Assembly (NCBI GenBank): GCA_003427395.1
Contig: BFEA01000150.1
Coordinates: 2,845,427-2,868,429, forward strand
Direction of reading: 5' to 3'
From: Chara braunii
Lineage: Eukaryota; Streptophyta; Charophyceae; Charales; Characeae
DNA length: 23,003 nucleotides
Of this stretch, positions 19,272 to 23,003 are shown piece by piece. The notes under the pieces were generated by a model. It had not been told where the DNA came from. It was given only the letters and a program-made list of their open reading frames with translations, and searched no databases. Made by a program: the position numbers and the translations under genes. Numbering within the stretch: position 1 is the first letter of the stretch; each line of letters begins with the position of its first letter.

Positions 19272-20109
19272 AAAAAGAGAAATGTGCTGAGAAGGGAATC
19301 AAAGTCATACTGATTGAAATGGTGAAAACGTTGAATGTTTTTTCTACCTTTTATTGACGATGTCTTCACCTGCTTGGTGAAGTAACAGTCAGACTACGGA
19401 AAGGAAAATAACATGGGTCGAAAAAGGAATTACGAAAAAATAAATTAAAGGGAGTGAATGATTTTAGCTATCCCCGAGGTCCCTTTCTATCTCGAATGAC
19501 CCTCTCGACCTACTTCCCGTTTGAACGAGTCTCGACTATATCTCCTTCCTTCTCTGCATTTCTAATTTGTCTAAGTTGTTTCCCTTGTGTTGAGGTTCAG
19601 GGTAGTCGATCTGCTTCTAAGTCTGAGGGCTCTCTCATTCTAGGAGGACATTCGAGGCGGGGATTCGTTGCTTTAGGAGCTGGCCTAGTTATCGACCCGG
19701 AGTGGACCGTTTAACAGGGGAGTACTTTGCCGATTCAATGGAGACGGTCCGACTGCTGAGATCCGAGTTTTTGGCTCGGGCGAGGAGGAGGAGTACTCCA
19801 TACCACTTCCTAGAGAGTGGGATGTGTGACGGTTAGGAATCATAATTGACTTTCCCCTGTACCTTTATACAAGGTAAAGACTGAAAATTAATACCCTTTT
19901 TGAGTGGTCGGCCTAGGTGCCACTAACGTATGGGGAAATTGTGTCAAAAGAAGCCTAGTTCATGTACCTACTAGTGTTGGATGAAGTGTGAATAGGCACT
20001 ACCTTCGCGGTAGGACCGTGACGTAAGAATCATGACCCAGAAAAGGGGGATAAGGGTAAAGAGATTTGTACAGATAAATTTATTAACAAGGTTATTACTT
20101 GTCATTCAG
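19272..20109. other. Upstream flank of the tandem gene array
   Basis: No certain gene. A frame ending at TGA 19828 reads SGPFNRGVLCRFNGDGPTAE and then IRVFGSGEEEEYSIPLPREW. It has a GPF and a length to the stop like the C-termini of the array modules, but no matching N-terminal part is found. The sequence before module 1 ends TTGTCATTCAG. Confidence 0.25.
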
Positions 20110-20613
20110 ATGCCTACCGGAGCGGGGATCATTTGGCTTTTTCAAACACATGAGGCGACGTTAAACTGGATAGTTGTGCCAACACGATCCCGCACAGGCA
20201 TAATGCAGGAAGGATGTCTAGTCTACAAACCGCAAGAAGTTTTTTCAGAGCAGGACGAACCGCGATTTTGGGACGGAAGTTTAAGAAATCATCCGTGAAG
20301 TTATGTTTTTACGACAGAACGTGAACTTCATATGGTGCGATACGATTTCGTGCCTCCTTTTTCGACACGAGATTTTGAAGATCTGAATCTTGTCGTAGTT
20401 CATGAAGCAAATCCCAATAGGGAGGACGCTCCGGAGGTTAGAAGAATGTTTCTTCATATTCTGCTATGGTTGAACGACCGGCAAGGTTCTTTCTGTTTGC
20501 TTTATCATGTGAGGCAGATTCGGGCCAACAGGTTCGATATTCTTTATTCTGAACAGTTTTCGATTGACGCAATCGACGATGAGTACGAAATCGGGGAGCG
20601 TCTGCGTAACTGA
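20110..20613 (+). pseudogene. Tandem array module 1 (unknown family, one stop)
   Basis: A 504-bp frame, 167 codons plus TGA, starting at ATG directly after TTGTCATTCAG. It is interrupted only by TGA at 20296-20298; no frameshift. Recognisable family segments are DEPRFWDGSLRNHP, RYDFVPPFSTRDFEDLNLVV, PEVRRMFLHILLWLNDRQGS and RQIRANRFD. These align with module 3 at the same relative positions (RPWFWQGNLKRP, DFEGAYLMVW, PEVKWFFLVILLRLNEQHGP). The upstream frame is open back to 20032. I recognise no known domain, signal peptide or membrane helix. The single stop may be a C-to-T change of CGA, a sequencing error, or real death of the copy. Confidence 0.6.
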
Positions 20614-20718
20614 CGTTTTGTATAATTAGTAGCTGGTCAAGGAAAGGAAATCAGAAAAATAAATATCCGAGGAAAATTTGTTTTGTTCTCGTAAAAACTA
20701 GTGTTTTCTCTTTTCCAG

Positions 20719-21219
20719 ATGTTTGCAGTAACCGCCATCATCATGCTCTTTCCAAGCAGGAACGATGCCGCGAGATACATAATTTAGGCAGGGAGGCTAG
20801 GTGTAATTTTAGAACAAGTCGGTCGAATGGTCGACGACTCGATTGTCGTGTTCCCTCCGGGACGGGAGTTGAGGACGGATCGTGGCACGACAAGAAACCC
20901 ACCACGAACTTCCTTATTTATCACCTCGACTTACAAACAAAATTTTGAACCAAGATTCGTATGAATTCGGCAGTTGGACTCTACGCATAGTATTTGGGTA
21001 CAAGGATAGTGAGTTGCGGGTTCATTTCGATTATATGAGATAAGATGGATGTATCTGAGACTCATTCTCCACTACAATGCCCGCGTAGGTCCGTTCGATG
21101 AAATAAAGTTGATTGAGTGAGTTAGAGCCAATCGCTTCGAAAGTTCAGGAAGAGATGGATTTGACATAGCCACCTATTGGAACCGGCTGGGTTATCTGCG
21201 GCGACTTCTTGGAGCATAG
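20719..21219 (+). pseudogene. Tandem array module 2 (unknown family, decayed)
   Basis: A 501-bp copy from ATG after TCTTTTCCAG to TAG. Stops interrupt it (TAG near 20785, TGA at 21118) and the middle part (about 20955-21045) reads correctly only in the next frame (YEFGSWTLRIVFGYKDSELR), so two compensating indels are present. Family segments are SIVVFPPGRELR, PPRTSLFITSTY, RWMYLRLILHYNARVGPFDE and VRANRFE. Total length almost equals modules 1 and 3, which supports common descent. About 105 bp separate it from module 1. Confidence 0.55.
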
Positions 21220-21309
21220 AATAAATCGGTTGTCTAAGAAAATAAAAGCAACTTAAAATACTTTGGCTGAGTTGTAACCCTTCTGACAGAAGTTGTATGA
21301 ATTTTACAG

Positions 21310-21813
21310 ATGACGTGCGAGTCGGTGGTAATAACTTTCTTTCACACACGTGAGGAGGCAAGTGAACGGATGACAAGCTCTGAAGACAACGGGATCGACT
21401 TAATGCAGACAAGACAACTAGTATACGATCCTTCTGTCGTGTGTCCCGAAAGGGACAGACCATGGTTTTGGCAAGGAAACTTGAAACGTCCTTCAACAAG
21501 TTACCTAATCAGCACTGCGTACGGATGGGACATTATTCGATATGGATTGGGCCCTCGACGAGACTTTGAGGGTGCATATCTGATGGTTTGGCACAACGAA
21601 GGATCGGGGCGGTACGCCGAGAATATTCCCGAAGTAAAATGGTTCTTCTTAGTTATCCTGCTGCGTTTAAATGAGCAACACGGACCTTTCGACTATGTGC
21701 ACCATTATCGTCGGGCGCCAGATAGCAGATTTCGGCGCTTAAGACGAATTGTTTTCTATGTGGCAGAGTTCGGACATGAGGAGCGCCGATTGTTTTTGCT
21801 GATCAACTCTTAA
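21310..21813 (+). CDS. Tandem array module 3, intact 167-aa protein of unknown family
   Basis: The only fully open copy: ATG after GAATTTTACAG, 504 bp, stop TAA. The protein starts MTCESVVITFFHTREEASER. Middle segments are RQLVYDPSVVCPERDRPWFW, QGNLKRPSTSYLISTAYGW and RRDFEGAYLMVWHNEGSGRY. The conserved core is IPEVKWFFLVILLRLNEQHG followed by PFDYVHHYRR, and the end is basic (RFRRLRRIVFYVAEFGHEER). Hydrophobic stretches are short and amphipathic, with no clear transmembrane segment and no cysteine cluster. No catalytic motif is recognised. Equal length to module 1 (exactly 167 codons) and shared spacing of motifs show a real protein family. Function is unknown. Expression is unproven, though the intact frame among broken sisters suggests recent selection. 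Confidence 0.65.
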   Translation: MTCESVVITFFHTREEASERMTSSEDNGIDLMQTRQLVYDPSVVCPERDRPWFWQGNLKRPSTSYLISTAYGWDIIRYGLGPRRDFEGAYLMVWHNEGSGRYAENIPEVKWFFLVILLRLNEQHGPFDYVHHYRRAPDSRFRRLRRIVFYVAEFGHEERRLFLLINS

Positions 21814-21835
21814 TTGTGGTTCTCTTTGTGAGCAG

Positions 21836-22084
21836 ATGGACAGCGGACGACGAGATCTTACCATGATGAGATATCTTATTGTTCGCGACACGCACGATGA
21901 CGATCTAATCAGAGGAGCACAACGACTTTTGAGGGTTCGAGATGACACTCCTACCCAGTGGATCGATTTCATCGGGATACTCCGAAACGCCGAGGGATTT
22001 TTCCCTAATAACACGCGTGGATTCCCGGGCCAATACGGCTCGGGAGTTTTATGGATATACCTTGTATTTCCACAATGCGGATAA
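21836..22084 (+). pseudogene. Tandem array module 4 (truncated, N-terminal half)
   Basis: Starts at ATG after TTTGTGAGCAG, only 22 bp behind module 3, and stops at TAA... 249 bp later. It reads MDSGRRDLTMMRYLIVRDTH, then LLRVRDDTPTQWIDFIGILR and NAEGFFPNNTRG. The IGILRNAEGFF part aligns loosely with FWDGSLRNHP-SYVF of module 1. It also resembles the start of module 5 (SGR...RIRDT...RPLRV). The second half of the family is missing. Homology to modules 1-3 is weaker than among those three. Confidence 0.4.
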
Positions 22085-22109
22085 CCTCGAATGTCTCTCT
22101 TGAGTCATT

Positions 22110-22475
22110 GTGAGTATTAAGATTACCTCGTCTGGTAGACTTTTCGACGTCATTCGGATCCGGGACACAGAGACCCGACACTTATTTGGATTGAGTCGGC
22201 CTCTTCGGGTCATAGTGTGGAGAGTAGCCTCGCAGATGGCCTCCTTCTATGGTACTGTTAGAGTTATGCGAGGTAGACGAATGACGACCCTGATATTCGA
22301 CGACAGCGAGCGTGCGCGATTGGATCTGTTGGAGGCTCACGCACGCGAGGAAGGCAAATTTACTAGGGCTAGACATTGTTTTCTGGAAATCTTATTCGGA
22401 TTCCAGAAAAACACCTCGCATAGACTAATCTCGTCGAGGAAGCCATATGATTTACGACTTCACGAGGTAATCTAA
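22110..22475 (+). pseudogene. Tandem array module 5 (no ATG start, 3' truncated)
   Basis: An open frame of 121 codons from about 22110 (GTG; the CAGATG seen in the other copies is lost). It reads SIKITSSGRLFDVIRIRDTE, SRPLRVIVWRVASQMASFYG, then ARHCFLEILFGFQKNTSHRL, which matches the MFLHILLWLNDRQGSF core of module 1. After this core only about 20 residues remain, compared with about 40 in modules 1-3. The stop TAA at 22473-22475 is formed by the start of the A24 tract. So the copy looks truncated at the poly(A)-like junction. Confidence 0.45.
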
Positions 22476-22497
22476 AAAAAAAAAAAAAAAAAAAAAA
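22474..22497. repeat. A24 tract at the end of the array
   Basis: Twenty-four A residues begin inside the stop codon of module 5. Such a tract can mark the 3' end of a retroposed sequence, or may simply be a microsatellite. Confidence 0.8.
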
Positions 22498-23003
22498 CAC
22501 TCCATGTAGATAGGGTTGCCGAATGGATAGTATTCGGACTACCCAGATGATGTCACTGTCATGCCTTGTCATTGAGGGGTAAATACATAAGAAAGGAAAA
22601 GTAAACAAATACGTTTTATCAGTCTGAAGTAACCTTCAGACATTTTTGCAGGAAACAAATAGGGAAAACTTTAAGTTGCGCATTACAGAGCAACCTGAAA
22701 CGTGACCCTGAAATCAGACATAAAAAGGTCTGACTATAGACGTCAATTTAAAGGATTGAAGGAATTTTCTCTATACGTTTTTAACAAGAAAGTTTTACTG
22801 TGTTATGAGGCTACATCAACGACAAGGAGGAATTACATTAGCATGATATTTTGATCAGACCAAATCAATTATATTAAACATTATGTTGTGTTTTCACATC
22901 AGTGATTGCTGAGATGATTGACTGAGATGATGACTTATATATGAGTCGGTGAAACTCCGACGAAACAGTTTGTCACAGCCCCTCGTTTGTTGTCCTCTTC
23001 TCT
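22498..23003. other. Gene-free 3' flank
   Basis: No coding signal. Short hairpins GTCTGAAG-TAAC-CTTCAGAC (near 22621-22641), CAGAC/GTCTG and GTCGG/CCGAC are visible. AT-rich. Confidence 0.4.

Noticed and set aside
19454-19839. Sixth, upstream member of the tandem array
   Set aside because: Only a GPF and a similar length to the stop fit; the N-terminal family segments are absent and the frame is broken.
22885-23003. C/D-box snoRNA suggested by ATGATGA
   Set aside because: No CTGA box with suitable spacing or a terminal stem is visible before the window ends.

Overview
The window looks like nuclear DNA of a large, repeat-rich plant-lineage genome. The evidence is spliced GT-AG exons of a eukaryotic AGC-type protein kinase, a decayed chromodomain-bearing Ty3/Gypsy retrotransposon, many microsatellites and long gene-free stretches. 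The gag and pol style resembles elements I associate with charophyte algae such as Chara. That assignment is inference from family resemblance, not a search result.

Layout. Positions 1-7182 hold the 3' part of a plus-strand chromovirus: leader with a 14-bp tandem repeat, gag, protease, RT, RNase H, integrase, chromodomain, polypurine tract and a complete 3' LTR at 6041-7182. The 5' LTR and primer-binding site are not visible. The coding region is dead: several frameshifts, six in-frame stops, an RT deletion and a lost catalytic integrase glutamate. Positions 7183-12450 are intron-like and carry two short, clean plus-strand kinase exons (10140-10235 and 11314-11376) that encode the YRDLK / PENIM / DFG core. 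They are embedded among LTR-derived fragments in inverse orientation. No N-lobe exon and no exon after DFG is visible, so the gene probably extends beyond both window ends and the retrotransposon probably sits in one of its introns.

Positions 12450-15400 hold remnants of minus-strand coding sequence, including a coiled-coil reading frame, plus a perfect 45-bp inverted duplication. Positions 16276-18415 form a remarkable tract of consecutive perfect stem-loops that merges into a ~105-bp tandem repeat, followed by a degenerate GTGGGAC-rich repeat.

Positions 20110-22475 contain the most intriguing item: a tandem array of five diverged copies of a reading frame I do not recognise. The first three are 504, 501 and 504 bp long and each starts at CAG|ATG. 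One is fully open (21310-21813, 167 aa), the others carry stops or truncations, and the last ends in a 24-base A tract. This is the best candidate here for an undescribed gene family.
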